Positions 33,311 to 43,092 are shown, numbered from the stretch's first letter. The stretch is 64,000 bases of DNA from an uncultured Clostridia bacterium (GCA_948442695.1 CAOJSF010000006.1:1-64000); one strand, 5' to 3'. Notes: a model not told the origin generated them from the sequence alone. A program made the numbers and translations.

Positions 33311-33967
33311 ATGAAAAACATTCCAAATCCTAATTCAATATTTCCCAACAAATATAAAACATCTTGTTTTGTCAAAAATGTTGTAAAAGCAAAAAATATT
33401 ATCATAGGTGACTATACATATTATGATGATGACAAAGCACCAACAGAATTTGAAAAAAACAATATTCTTTTTAATTATCCTGAATTTGGTGATAGACTTA
33501 TTATTGGCAAGTTTTGTCAAATTGCTCAAAATGTAAAATTTATTATGGGACCTGCAAACCACAGACTTTCCAGCGTGACCACATATCCTTTTAATGTGTT
33601 TGGTGGGCTTTGGGAAGAAAACACACCACCACACATGTCTCAACTTCCGTTTAAAGGAGATATTGTTATCGGCAATGATGTGTGGATAGGTCGAGAAGCA
33701 GTGATAATGCCTGGTGTAAAAATCGGCGACGGTGCGATAATTGCTTCCTATTCGGTTGTCACAAAGGATGTTATGCCTTATAGTGTTGTTGGTGGGAATC
33801 CTGCAAAACTTATTAAGAAAAGATTTGATGACGAATTGATTAAATTGCTTTTAGAGACAGAATGGTGGAATTTCTCTGAGGAAAAACTTGTTGAGTTTTT
33901 ACCACTTTTATGTGAAACGAATTTAGAAATAGTAAAAGACGCTTTGAAAAACCTAATAAAGAATTAA
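33311..33967 (+). CDS. Vat/XAT-family hexapeptide acetyltransferase
   Basis: 218-aa left-handed beta-helix acetyltransferase of the xenobiotic (Vat/CatB) group, which acetylates hydroxyl groups of streptogramin A or chloramphenicol. The catalytic His84 sits in [19 protein letters not shown], the equivalent of the Vat signature; [19 protein letters not shown] and [17 protein letters not shown] form the helix, then GGNPAK. C-terminal WWNFSEEKL is also typical. The start at 33311 gives the expected Vat N terminus (NPNSIFP). Many chromosomal homologues are not resistance determinants, so substrate is open. Confidence 0.9.
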   Translation: MKNIPNPNSIFPNKYKTSCFVKNVVKAKNIIIGDYTYYDDDKAPTEFEKNNILFNYPEFGDRLIIGKFCQIAQNVKFIMGPANHRLSSVTTYPFNVFGGLWEENTPPHMSQLPFKGDIVIGNDVWIGREAVIMPGVKIGDGAIIASYSVVTKDVMPYSVVGGNPAKLIKKRFDDELIKLLLETEWWNFSEEKLVEFLPLLCETNLEIVKDALKNLIKN

Positions 33968-34013
33968 AAAAAGATTTAAAAAAATTAATTAATATTTTTT
34001 ATTTCATATTATA

Positions 34014-34042
34014 TTGACATTGTGATTGCTTTTGAGTATAAT
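34014..34042 (+). promoter_or_regulatory. Consensus promoter of helD-like gene
   Basis: TTGACA at 34014-34019, 17-base spacer, TATAAT at 34037-34042, both perfect. Transcription should start near 34049, which excludes the upstream in-frame ATG at 34022. Confidence 0.9.
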
Positions 34043-34060
34043 GTCCTTATTGAGGTGTTT

Positions 34061-36157
34061 ATGTCTGATTTGGATTTTGAACAGGGTCATCTTGACAAAG
34101 TTGTAAATGACCTTAAACAAACCCGCAGTGTTGTGATTAAAAAACTTGATAAGTTGAATGAAAGTAAAAAAGATGACAATTATCTTGCTGTGGCACAGTC
34201 TTATGCTTATGCAAGAAGGATTGCAGATATTGATAAACATGGAAGCTCACCATATTTTGCAAAGATAGTCTATAAAGATGATTCTGAGCAAAAACCTGAA
34301 AATTTATATATAGGGAAGGTGGGCTTTTGTAATTATAATAACGATCTTATAGTCATTGACTGGCGTGCGCCTATATCAACCATATATTACGATTCAGAAG
34401 TTGGGGATGTGTCGTTTGTTTCGCCAGACGGAGTGTGTCATGGGCAAATGCTTTTGAAACGACAACTGGAAATTGCAAATGGAAAAGTTTTAAGCCTGAA
34501 TGATAGTGATTTGATGACAAATGATGAACTTTTAAGGCCATATCTCAATCAGTCGGCAGACAAGAGGCTGAAAAATATCATTGCAACTATTCAGGCAGAA
34601 CAAAATGCGATAATAAGAGCACCTAGACAAAACTTGATAGTTCAAGGTGTGGCAGGAAGTGGAAAGACCACTGTTGCATTGCATAGACTTTCATATCTTA
34701 TTTATCAAATGAAAAAGTTTGACACAACTGCAGATTATTTAATAATCGGACCAAATAAAGTTTTCTTAAAATACATCTCTTCTGTTTTGCCAGAACTTGA
34801 TACTGAAAGTGCAACACAACTTACATATGAAGAGATTGCCCAGATGGTTGTAGGTGAAGATTTTAAATTGAAAGATAAAAATGAGGTGCTTAAGGACTTG
34901 TCTGATGATAAACCGGAACCAGTGCATTTAAAATTTAAAAATAGTAAAAAGTTTCAAAATCTTATTGATAACTTCTTAGAAGATTTTGCCATTAGGCTTT
35001 TGCCAAACAATATAAATTTTATGGGAGTTGAAATTTTTTCCAAAGACCAACTGATAGAAATTTACAATCAAAACAGGGGTGGCGACATTCAGTCGGAATT
35101 TTTAAGGATCGCAAAAATTTTGGTTGGAAAGATGTCAAATCCAAAAGTCAGCAAGGTTATGCTTGCACAAGTTTTTAATCGTGCAAAAGAGGAAGGAATA
35201 AATTTATCACTCAAAGATGAGTGGAAACTGAGAGATATTTTTGAAGGTGGAAAGATTGAATTTTTTAAGAAGCAAATCATGTTTAAAAAGATTTCAATCT
35301 TAAAGATTTATGGAGAATTTATCAAATATCTTTCAGAAATAGGAGGGTTTGATTATCTTGTTAAATCAACTCAGCAAAACATAAAAAACAAGGTATTTGA
35401 CTTTGAAGATATGCCAGCACTTATTTACCTTAAACAAAGGATAATGAGGTTTGCTGGTTTTGACAATATTTGTCATGTCATCATTGACGAAGCACAAGAT
35501 TTGGGCGAGTTTCATTACATCGCACTTAAATATCTATTTCCAAATTGTGTTTTTGATTTATTTGGAGACATGAACCAGGCAATTTACGGATATAGTTCTA
35601 TAGAAAACTGGGGTCAGGCAAACAATATTCTTTTAAATGGAAATTGTCAGTTTTATCATCTTACAAAGAGTTATCGAACCACCATTGAAATTATGGAGGC
35701 ATCAAACCAAATCGGCTCTTGTATAGATCTTGTCATCGGTCAACCTGTCATAAGGCATGGTGAAAGAGTAAAGGTTTTTGAGACGACGAAAAATGAATAT
35801 GACACGATTTTGACGAATTACGTGAAAGAACTTCAAAACAAATTTACAACAGTTGCAGTGTTATGCAAAAGTGAAAAAGAGTGCGAAAAGGTCAGTGAAA
35901 TTTTGACAAAGTTTGAAATAAATCACAAAATTTTGCAAGATGATTCTGAAATTTGTGGAGTCATGATAACCACTGTTTATCAATCAAAAGGTCTTGAATT
36001 TGATGGGGTGATTATTGCAAACGCTTCAGAGAATATGTATGACACCAAAAAGGTGGTTGACATGAAACTTTTGTATGTGGGCATGACGAGAGCAATGCAT
36101 GAGTTAAAGATTTTATCAGTCGGGAATGTTGTGTCGGTGCTGGAGAGTTTGAAATAA
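34061..36157 (+). CDS. helD: HelD-like UvrD-family ATPase
   Basis: 698-aa superfamily 1 ATPase of the HelD group, which removes RNA polymerase from stalled complexes; some relatives confer rifamycin tolerance. Residues 1-80 are the long helical arm (EQGHLDKVVNDLKQTRS), then the HelD-typical YIGKVGFCNYNNDLIVIDWRAP. Walker A GVAGSGKTT lies near residue 196, Walker B IIDEAQD near 478, and UvrD motifs YQSKGLEFDGVI and LLYVGMTRAMHEL near the end. The ATG at 34061 has GAGGTG at 34052-34056. The HDDC2-like gene follows after 27 bases, probably on the same transcript. Confidence 0.9.
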   Translation: MSDLDFEQGHLDKVVNDLKQTRSVVIKKLDKLNESKKDDNYLAVAQSYAYARRIADIDKHGSSPYFAKIVYKDDSEQKPENLYIGKVGFCNYNNDLIVIDWRAPISTIYYDSEVGDVSFVSPDGVCHGQMLLKRQLEIANGKVLSLNDSDLMTNDELLRPYLNQSADKRLKNIIATIQAEQNAIIRAPRQNLIVQGVAGSGKTTVALHRLSYLIYQMKKFDTTADYLIIGPNKVFLKYISSVLPELDTESATQLTYEEIAQMVVGEDFKLKDKNEVLKDLSDDKPEPVHLKFKNSKKFQNLIDNFLEDFAIRLLPNNINFMGVEIFSKDQLIEIYNQNRGGDIQSEFLRIAKILVGKMSNPKVSKVMLAQVFNRAKEEGINLSLKDEWKLRDIFEGGKIEFFKKQIMFKKISILKIYGEFIKYLSEIGGFDYLVKSTQQNIKNKVFDFEDMPALIYLKQRIMRFAGFDNICHVIIDEAQDLGEFHYIALKYLFPNCVFDLFGDMNQAIYGYSSIENWGQANNILLNGNCQFYHLTKSYRTTIEIMEASNQIGSCIDLVIGQPVIRHGERVKVFETTKNEYDTILTNYVKELQNKFTTVAVLCKSEKECEKVSEILTKFEINHKILQDDSEICGVMITTVYQSKGLEFDGVIIANASENMYDTKKVVDMKLLYVGMTRAMHELKILSVGNVVSVLESLK

Positions 36158-36184
36158 AATTTATAGATTAAACGGAGATAAATC

Positions 36185-36703
36185 ATGACTTTTTATGAAG
36201 AAATTGCAAAACTAAAAAATGTTTTGAGAAAGGGCTGGCTTATAAGAAATGTTGGGCAAAAAAACAAAAATCTTCGCATTGAAAGTGTTGCTGAACATAC
36301 TTTTTCAATGTCACTTCTTGCAATTCAGTTGATGGAGAATAGAGAGGTTAAATTTGATGAAGGAAAGGTTTTGAAAATGATTGCAATTCATGACCTTTGC
36401 GAAATTGATTATGGTGACCATACTCCTTTTGACAATGTTAAGCCAGAAGACAAATTTGAAAATGAACTTCAATGTGTAAAAAGGCTTGCACAGGTTTATA
36501 ACCTTAAAAATATTCTTTCTCTTTGGCAGGAATTTGAAAAAGGGGAAAGTGAGGAAGCAAAATTTGTCAAAAAGGTGGATAAACTTGACGCAATCTTACA
36601 AAGCAGTATTTATCAAAAAGATTGTGAAGGTGGCAACATTTTTGAAGAATTTAAAAACAATCAACTTGAAATTTATAATGAATTTTTTAAAGATATAAAA
36701 TAG
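36185..36703 (+). CDS. HDDC2/YfbR-like HD phosphohydrolase
   Basis: 172-aa HD-domain protein of the 5'-deoxynucleotidase (YfbR/HDDC2) type. Metal ligands His38 (SVAEHTFSMS) and His69-Asp70 (AIHDLCEIDYGDHT) are in place, with the C-terminal KVDKLDAILQ supplying the last Asp. It would dephosphorylate deoxynucleoside monophosphates in the cytoplasm. Ribosome binding site CGGAG. It follows helD by 27 bases and ends at a terminator feeding into a 42-bp array. Confidence 0.85.
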   Translation: MTFYEEIAKLKNVLRKGWLIRNVGQKNKNLRIESVAEHTFSMSLLAIQLMENREVKFDEGKVLKMIAIHDLCEIDYGDHTPFDNVKPEDKFENELQCVKRLAQVYNLKNILSLWQEFEKGESEEAKFVKKVDKLDAILQSSIYQKDCEGGNIFEEFKNNQLEIYNEFFKDIK

Positions 36704-36725
36704 GCTTTGATAGTCTATTTTTTTT
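36699..36725 (+). terminator. Terminator before 42-bp array
   Basis: AATAGGCT (36699-36706), loop TTGAT, AGTCTATT (36712-36719) and T-run. Its arms carry the same AGTCTAT/ATAGGCT words as the 15885 terminator but in opposite order. Confidence 0.8.
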
Positions 36726-36848
36726 AGATGCGGGTAAAACAGTAGGAATGAAAGGGGTGTTTTCTTTAAGAATGGGAGGAATAATGAAAGCGAAGAGAGA
36801 GTGTTCTTACGGCATGGAAGTGACAACAAAAGCGAGGTGATTGTTTTC
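36723..36848 (+). repeat. 42-bp tandem array, locus 4 (3 units)
   Basis: Units begin at 36723, 36765 and 36807, each exactly 42 bp. They start TTTAG, TTTAAG and TTACGG and end GTGTTTTC, GTGTTC and TTGTTTTC. Middle unit contains GGGAGGAATAATG. Same family as loci 1-3. Confidence 0.85.
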
Positions 36849-37020
36849 TTTTTTATCTTTATATACATCATTTTATTTATTGAAGTTTTCATAAAAAATA
36901 AAAAGTTTATGACGCTTTTTTAACATATTTTTTAATTTATTCATATTTGAATATGAGGTCATTGAGCGACTTATCAGTCTGGCAACACGGCAACAAAAAG
37001 AGAGGAAATTTTTAATTTGC

Positions 37021-37049
37021 TTGACAAATTTTTTTTTAAAGTTTATTAT
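37021..37049 (+). promoter_or_regulatory. Promoter of ABC exporter operon
   Basis: TTGACA at 37021-37026, 17-base spacer, TATTAT at 37044-37049. The rest of 36849-37117 has no further feature. Confidence 0.75.
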
Positions 37050-37117
37050 ATATATTAGTCTAAAAATTATTATTTAATAATTTTATCACTTAACATTATA
37101 ATTTTAAAGGAGGAAAA

Positions 37118-38872
37118 ATGCTTAGGCTTTTTAAGTTTTTTAAAGTCCGAGAATGGTTTTTTGTGCTTATAAGCACAGGGCTTATTGTGTTTCAGGTTTG
37201 GCTTGATTTAAAGATTCCAAACTATATGCAAACTATTACTGACATATTGCAAAAAGAGGGGGCAATTTCAGAAATCTGGAAAAATGGTGGGTTTATGCTT
37301 GCCTGTGCTTTTGGAAGTTTGCTTTCTGCTTTTGTGATAAGTTTTATTGCCTCAAAAGTTTCGGCGGTTTTGTCCTATCGAATGAGAGAGGCGGTTTATA
37401 AAAAGGTTGAATCCTTTTCTATGGAGGAAATTAAGAAATTTTCCACATCTTCACTTATTACAAGGACGACAAACGATGTTGCTCAAGTTCAGTTTGCAAT
37501 GACTCTTATGCTTCAACTTCTTGTAAAAGCACCAGTCATGGCAATTTGGTCAATTTGTGTCATAGCAGGCAAGAGTTGGCAATGGTCGGTTGCAACAGTT
37601 GGTGCGGTGGCGATTCTTGTTTTGATTTTGGCCGTTGTCATAATTTTCGCAGTGCCAAAGTTTAAAAAGATACAAAAACTTACAGACAATTTAAACAGTG
37701 TCACAAGAGAAAATCTTGACGGGTTGCGTGTTGTCAGAGCATACAATGCAGAAAAATATCAAGAAGCGAAGTTTGAGAAGGCGAATAAAGATCTTACAGA
37801 TACTCATCTTTTCACAGGCAGAGTTATGGCGATAATGAATCCTGGAATGACGCTTATTTCAAGTGGTCTCAACCTTGCTATTTACTGGATAGGTGCTTTC
37901 ATTATAAACAGCAATCCTTCTCTTTTAGGCAAGATGAGTTTGTTTAGCGAAATGATTGTTTATTCTTCTTATGCAATGCTTATTGTAATGTCATTTATGC
38001 TTCTTATAATGCTGTTTATGTTTATACCTAGAGCCAGCGTTTCGGCAAAGCGTATCAATGAAGTGCTTGACACCTTTCCTAAAGTTTTGGATGGAAAGGG
38101 CGAGCCAGGTGAAAGAAATGGTGTGGTCGAGTTTAAAAATGTAAGTTTCAAATATCCAGACGCTCAAGAGTATGTAGTGCGAGATGTTTCATTTACGGCA
38201 AATAAAGGTGAGACGATTGCCTTTATAGGTTCTACTGGAAGTGGAAAAAGCACAATCATAAATCTTATCCCTAGATTCTATGATGCAACTGACGGGCAGG
38301 TCTTGATTGACGGCGTGGATGTAAAAGATTATAAGCAATCTGACCTCCACAAAAAGATAGGTTATGTTCCTCAAAGGGCTGTTTTGTTTGCGGGGACTAT
38401 AAAATCAAACATTGATTTTGGTGACAATAGTGAGACCGGTTTGAATGATGAAGAGATTGACCATGCTTTGAATATTGCACAAGCCAAAAATTTTGTTGAT
38501 AAACTGGAACTTAAATATGATTCAAGAGTGGCTCAAGGCGGGGCTAATTTCTCTGGTGGGCAAAAGCAGAGAATGTCCATTGCAAGAGCGGTGGCAAGAA
38601 ATCCTGAGATCTTCATATTTGACGATAGTTTCTCGGCACTTGACTATAAGACCGACAAGGTGCTTAGAAAGAAACTTAAAGAGGAGACTAAGGACAGCAT
38701 AAAGTTTATTGTTGCACAAAGAATAGGCACAATAAAAGATGCTGATAAGATTATCGTTTTGGAAGCAGGTGATGTTGTCGGAATGGGCAGACATGACGAA
38801 CTTATGCAAAACTGTGAGGTATACAGGGAAATTGCACTTTCACAATTATCTAAGGAGGAACTGGCACAATGA
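37118..38872 (+). CDS. ABC exporter half-transporter with degenerate NBD
   Basis: 584-aa half-transporter: six TM helices in residues 15-310, then a nucleotide-binding domain. Walker A GSTGSGKST is near residue 371 and the signature FSGGQKQ is intact, but the catalytic Glu is Asp (IFIFDDSFSALD) and the H-loop His is Gln (IVAQRIGTI). These are the substitutions of the degenerate-site partner in heterodimeric exporters such as TM287/288. Ribosome binding site AGGAGG. Overlaps the partner by four bases (ATGA). Substrate unknown; lipids, peptides or drugs are possible. Confidence 0.92.
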   Translation: MLRLFKFFKVREWFFVLISTGLIVFQVWLDLKIPNYMQTITDILQKEGAISEIWKNGGFMLACAFGSLLSAFVISFIASKVSAVLSYRMREAVYKKVESFSMEEIKKFSTSSLITRTTNDVAQVQFAMTLMLQLLVKAPVMAIWSICVIAGKSWQWSVATVGAVAILVLILAVVIIFAVPKFKKIQKLTDNLNSVTRENLDGLRVVRAYNAEKYQEAKFEKANKDLTDTHLFTGRVMAIMNPGMTLISSGLNLAIYWIGAFIINSNPSLLGKMSLFSEMIVYSSYAMLIVMSFMLLIMLFMFIPRASVSAKRINEVLDTFPKVLDGKGEPGERNGVVEFKNVSFKYPDAQEYVVRDVSFTANKGETIAFIGSTGSGKSTIINLIPRFYDATDGQVLIDGVDVKDYKQSDLHKKIGYVPQRAVLFAGTIKSNIDFGDNSETGLNDEEIDHALNIAQAKNFVDKLELKYDSRVAQGGANFSGGQKQRMSIARAVARNPEIFIFDDSFSALDYKTDKVLRKKLKEETKDSIKFIVAQRIGTIKDADKIIVLEAGDVVGMGRHDELMQNCEVYREIALSQLSKEELAQ

Positions 38873-40926
38873 AAAAGTTTGACAAGAAAAAGATAATTGA
38901 AGATAGTCATGAAAATATTGATGATAAATTAAACAAAACAAATGAAATTTTGGCAAATGATGAGATATTATCAGAAGATTCAAATAATACCAAAGAAAAT
39001 TTAGATAAAGAAAATTTTGGAAATCAAAACAATATAGAAAAAACAAGTTTAGAAAATGATGATAAACTTGAAAGTAAAAATGCAATTCAAGAAAGCGAAA
39101 ATTTAAAATCAGAAAAAGTTAAAAAATCAAAAAAGACAAAGTCTCAGAAGGTGGCAAGAAGGCAAAAGCATTCTTTTAAAGAAACATGGGGCAAACTTTT
39201 TATCTATTGTAAGAAGTTTTTCCCAGCGATTGTGATTGCTCTTGTGTTTGCAATCGGCGGAGCAGTTTTCACCATAATCGGGCCTGATAAAATATCAGAA
39301 ATGGTTGAAACCATTATGGCACCATTGTTAGTCCCAGGAAGTGGCGGGATTGATATGAAAAAAATCACATCAATCGCTCTCACTTTGGTGGCATTCTATT
39401 CGGCAAGCGTGGTTTTGGGTTATCTGCAAGGATTTATCATGGCAAGTGTGACTCAAAAAATCACTAAAAAGATGAGAGAGGATATCTCTACAAAGATTAA
39501 TCGTCTTCCTCTTAGATATTTTGATAGCACAAGTCATGGTGATGTGCTTTCAAGAGTTACAAACGATGTTGATACCTTAGGACAAATGCTCAATCAAAGC
39601 ATTGTTGGTTTGGTTTCGGCATTGACACTTTTTGTTGGCTCTATCATAATGATGTTTGTCACAAACTGGATTTTGGCTTTTGTTGCCATAGGCTCGTCTC
39701 TTTTTGGATTTGCCTTTATGGGAATCATTGTCGGAAAGGCACAAAAATATTTTGTTGCTCAGCAAAAAGAACTGGGAGAGTTGAACGGTCATATAGAAGA
39801 GGTTTATACTGGGCACAATGTAGTCAAAGCATACAATGCTGAAAAATCCTTGTATGGTGAGTTTGATAAAATCAACAAAAAACTTTATTCATCTTCATTC
39901 AAATCTCAGTTTTTGGGTGGACTTATGATGCCTATGATGAACTTTGTGGGCAATCTCGGCTATGTTGCAGTTTGCGTCATAGGTGCAGTTTTGAGTTTGA
40001 AAGGTATCACAGGCTTTCAAGATGTTGTCGCATTCATGATTTATGTCCGTCTTTTCACTCAGCCACTCTCAACTTTTGCACAATCTATGTCTGGCTTGCA
40101 ATCGGCAGGAGCGGCAAGTTATCGTGTGTTTGAATTTTTGGGCGAAGCGGAACTTGATGATGAAAGTCATAAAAGTGAAGTTTTGAAAGATGCAAAAGGT
40201 AATATAGAATTTAAAAATATCAAATTTGGCTATCTTCAAGACAAAACAATCATAAACAATTTTTCTGCAACGGTTAAGGCTGGACAAAAGGTGGCGATTG
40301 TTGGACCAACAGGCGCAGGAAAGACCACAATGGTCAACCTGCTTATGAGGTTCTATGAAATAAATGACGGGCAAATTCTCATTGATGGAGTCCCTACCCA
40401 AAGTTTGACTCGAGAAAATGTGCATGATCTTTTCTGCATGGTCTTGCAGGATACATGGCTTTTTGAAGGCACAATTTATGATAATATTGTATACAATAAT
40501 AAAAACATTCCACTTGAAAAGGTGATTGAAGCGAGCAAGGCGGTGGGTCTGCATCACTTTATTCAGACTCTTCCTCAGGGCTATAACACTCCACTAAATG
40601 AGGAGGCAAACCTGTCAGCAGGGCAAAAACAACTTGTAACAATTGCTCGTGCCATGGTTGATGATGCTCCTATGCTTATTTTAGATGAGGCAACAAGCAA
40701 TGTTGATACAAGGACTGAAGTTCTCATACAAAAAGCCATGGATAAACTTATGACAGGCAGGACTTCAATCGTGATTGCTCATAGACTTTCAACAATTAAA
40801 AATGCCGACCTTATTTTGGTCATGAAAGATGGTGACATAATTGAAAGTGGAAATCATCAACAACTTCTTGAAAAAGGTGGTTTCTATGCAGATCTTTACA
40901 ATAGTCAGTTTGAACAAGAGGGCTGA
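38869..40926 (+). CDS. ABC exporter half-transporter, catalytic partner
   Basis: 685-aa partner of the preceding gene. Residues 1-100 form an unusual hydrophilic extension rich in Glu, Asn, Lys and Asp, ending in a basic patch (KKSKKTKSQKVARRQKHS) just before TM1. Six TM helices follow, then an NBD with Walker A GPTGAGKTT near residue 479, signature LSAGQKQ, intact catalytic Glu (LILDEATSNVD) and H-loop His (IVIAHRLSTI). It thus supplies the hydrolytic site. ATGA overlap with the first gene implies coupled translation and a 1:1 heterodimer. Confidence 0.93.
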   Translation: MKKFDKKKIIEDSHENIDDKLNKTNEILANDEILSEDSNNTKENLDKENFGNQNNIEKTSLENDDKLESKNAIQESENLKSEKVKKSKKTKSQKVARRQKHSFKETWGKLFIYCKKFFPAIVIALVFAIGGAVFTIIGPDKISEMVETIMAPLLVPGSGGIDMKKITSIALTLVAFYSASVVLGYLQGFIMASVTQKITKKMREDISTKINRLPLRYFDSTSHGDVLSRVTNDVDTLGQMLNQSIVGLVSALTLFVGSIIMMFVTNWILAFVAIGSSLFGFAFMGIIVGKAQKYFVAQQKELGELNGHIEEVYTGHNVVKAYNAEKSLYGEFDKINKKLYSSSFKSQFLGGLMMPMMNFVGNLGYVAVCVIGAVLSLKGITGFQDVVAFMIYVRLFTQPLSTFAQSMSGLQSAGAASYRVFEFLGEAELDDESHKSEVLKDAKGNIEFKNIKFGYLQDKTIINNFSATVKAGQKVAIVGPTGAGKTTMVNLLMRFYEINDGQILIDGVPTQSLTRENVHDLFCMVLQDTWLFEGTIYDNIVYNNKNIPLEKVIEASKAVGLHHFIQTLPQGYNTPLNEEANLSAGQKQLVTIARAMVDDAPMLILDEATSNVDTRTEVLIQKAMDKLMTGRTSIVIAHRLSTIKNADLILVMKDGDIIESGNHQQLLEKGGFYADLYNSQFEQEG

Positions 40927-40981
40927 AAAACAATATAAATTTATGTGAAGACACAGATGATAAGAATAAGGAAGAATCAAA

Positions 40982-41599
40982 ATGAGAATTGCAATAGATG
41001 TTGATGATTGTATAAGTAGCACTGCTGAGGTGGATTTTGCTACCTGTTGGGAATATAACAAAAAACTGAATCCTGATGATGATAAAATTTATGTAAATGA
41101 TTTTCATAATGCACCAACTATTTTTGGCTTGACTAAACAGCAGGATGATGATTTCTATATTCATCAAAGAAAACTTTGTATAAAATACGACCTTATCAAG
41201 CCAAAAATTTTTGCAGATAAAATTATTGAAAAATTATTGCAGGATGGTCATGATGTCACCATTCTTACAAGCCGTGGTGATTTATACTGGGGGGATGCGT
41301 TAAAAGAAACAGAAAAGTGGTTGAAAAAATACAGCATTCCTTTTACAAAGTGCGTTGCGAACATCGGAGACAAGGGAAAATACTGCAATGAAAACAATAT
41401 AGATATCATGATTGATGATAATTTAAAGTATATCAGGCAGTGCAATCTTGCAGGCATTCAAACTATTACTTTCAACAACAATTATAATCCTAAATATTAT
41501 GATGAGGATTTGCAAAACTATGAAAATGAGTTGAATACTTTTGCGTGTTGTTGGAGCGAAGTTTATGAAAAGGTGGATATTATTTCTAAATTGCACTGA
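40982..41599 (+). CDS. HAD-superfamily 5'-nucleotidase-like phosphatase (second copy)
   Basis: 205-aa HAD protein. Motif I IDVDDC at residues 5-10 with both aspartates, motif II TSR at 96-98, and motif IV IDDN at 144-147. Same NT5C-like layout as the genes at 2852 and 43093, but only motif regions are clearly shared. The protein is acidic and has a cap rich in aromatic residues. It begins 55 bases after the ABC operon and may be read from it; ribosome binding site AAGGAA. A terminator lies at 41655-41688. Confidence 0.82.
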   Translation: MRIAIDVDDCISSTAEVDFATCWEYNKKLNPDDDKIYVNDFHNAPTIFGLTKQQDDDFYIHQRKLCIKYDLIKPKIFADKIIEKLLQDGHDVTILTSRGDLYWGDALKETEKWLKKYSIPFTKCVANIGDKGKYCNENNIDIMIDDNLKYIRQCNLAGIQTITFNNNYNPKYYDEDLQNYENELNTFACCWSEVYEKVDIISKLH

Positions 41600-41654
41600 A
41601 GAATACAAAAATAAATAATCAATTTAATATGATATTAAAAATGATAAAATTTTT

Positions 41655-41688
41655 AAAAGAATGGATAAATATTTCCATTCTTTTTTTA
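41655..41688 (+). terminator. Intrinsic terminator
   Basis: AAAAGAATGGA, eight-base loop, TCCATTCTTTT with T-run. The remainder of 41689-41974 is AT-rich with nothing recognised. Confidence 0.8.
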
Positions 41689-41974
41689 GTTTTTAGCCAA
41701 ATTAAAAGTGTCATGACAATTCAAGTTTGCTTTTGCAACTTGTTTTGAAGCAATAATGGTTGGTTTGAAGATCAAAGAACTTATAAATTAATTAAAAGAC
41801 TATTTGGCAAAATATTATAATATTGTTGAAATTTAAAAGTTGAAGATGTCGATATTTAAAAAAGAAAAGTGACAAAAAAAGAATGGCATGAATAAATTGT
41901 ATTAGATGAAAAGGGAGAGATTGTCTCTCAAAACTTTTCATAAATTACATAGAAAGAAAAACAAAGGTTAAAAA

Positions 41975-42856
41975 ATGGTGTATTTTTTATTAATCTTAAT
42001 GATATTTTGTAATGCTGGTGAAACAATAGGATATAAAAATACCAAAAATCAGAACCAAATCGATATTTTATATGGTGTGACTTTATGGTCGTTTTTATTG
42101 TCATTGCCACCTCTTATAATTTTTGCAATATTTGGAAAAACACCTCTTTTTGCAAACTTCAACTTTACGGTGCTTGCTTTTGTGCTTTTATCTGCCGTCT
42201 TTACCATAGCAAGCATTGTCACATGGGCAAGTGCCTCGAAACATCTGCCTATGAGTATTGCGGAAGGGGTGTCAGAAATTTACATAGCATTCCTTACATT
42301 TTTTTCATGGCTCATATTTGGAGGAAAACTTTCTTACTGGCATATCATTCTTATTGCTCTTGTCGTTGTTGCCTGCTTTGTGCTTGCATTCATTCAAAAT
42401 AAAGGGGAAGGAGGAGGCGATAAAAAGTATAACTATAAATTTGGCTTTATATTTCTCTCTGTTTGGGTTGTGCTAAGCGTAATCAAAGGGCTTATTCCGG
42501 GGGCAGTTGCAAATGACGGAATGAATGGAATAGTCTATAATTTTATCTTAAGCACTATGATGCTTTTGGCAAGTTTAGTGATAATCCTTTCAAAGAGAAA
42601 ATTTAAAAAGACCACTCTTGCGGTTTTGAAGGACCCATGGCTTTTTGTTGTTGGTCTTTGCAGAACAGTCTCTCAAATCAGTCTTATCTATCTTGCCTTA
42701 AAGATGAATCTGGGCATTGTTGAAGCAGTCAGCGTGTTTGGAATTGTCATAATCATGCTTTATGAAAGAATTATAATGAAAGAAAAAATAAGCATAGCAA
42801 GTTATATCATTCTCATTATTATAGCCATATCAACAGCAGTTTTAGGAATTGTTTAA
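41975..42856 (+). CDS. EamA/DMT-family permease
   Basis: 293-aa integral membrane protein with about ten hydrophobic helices in two repeats of five, the drug/metabolite transporter fold. Conserved-looking features include AEGVSEIYIAFLTFFSWLIFGG in the first half and VEAVSVFGIVIIMLYERII in the second, both typical of EamA repeats before the last helix. A glycine-rich cytoplasmic loop (KGEGGGDKKYNY) separates the halves. Substrate unknown. The ribosome binding site is weak (AAAGG nine bases upstream). Confidence 0.85.
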   Translation: MVYFLLILMIFCNAGETIGYKNTKNQNQIDILYGVTLWSFLLSLPPLIIFAIFGKTPLFANFNFTVLAFVLLSAVFTIASIVTWASASKHLPMSIAEGVSEIYIAFLTFFSWLIFGGKLSYWHIILIALVVVACFVLAFIQNKGEGGGDKKYNYKFGFIFLSVWVVLSVIKGLIPGAVANDGMNGIVYNFILSTMMLLASLVIILSKRKFKKTTLAVLKDPWLFVVGLCRTVSQISLIYLALKMNLGIVEAVSVFGIVIIMLYERIIMKEKISIASYIILIIIAISTAVLGIV

Positions 42857-43092
42857 ATGTTGATATTATTTTGAATTTTATAAATAGTTTGTTATAATAT
42901 TTGTAGATTTATAATATGTTAAGTAAAAACAGAATAGAAAGATTTTTGATTTTTTCAACATATTTTTTTAAAAAACATTTTTTTGATATTTATTGTTATA
43001 TGATTTAACAAGAGTGTAAAAAAGTTGATAACAATATAAATCATGCCAAAGAAAATTTGATAAGACTAAAAATTGACTAAAAGGAGGTTTAG

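Noticed and set aside
34022..34060. N-terminal extension of the HelD-like protein from ATG 34022
   Set aside because: This ATG lies between the perfect -35 and -10 boxes, upstream of the predicted transcription start; the ATG at 34061 has a good ribosome binding site.
36596..36892. Minus-strand Leu/Lys/Ser-rich frame over the 36.7 kb array
   Set aside because: Produced by the 42-bp period being a multiple of three; it has no start signal and runs into the HD gene antisense.
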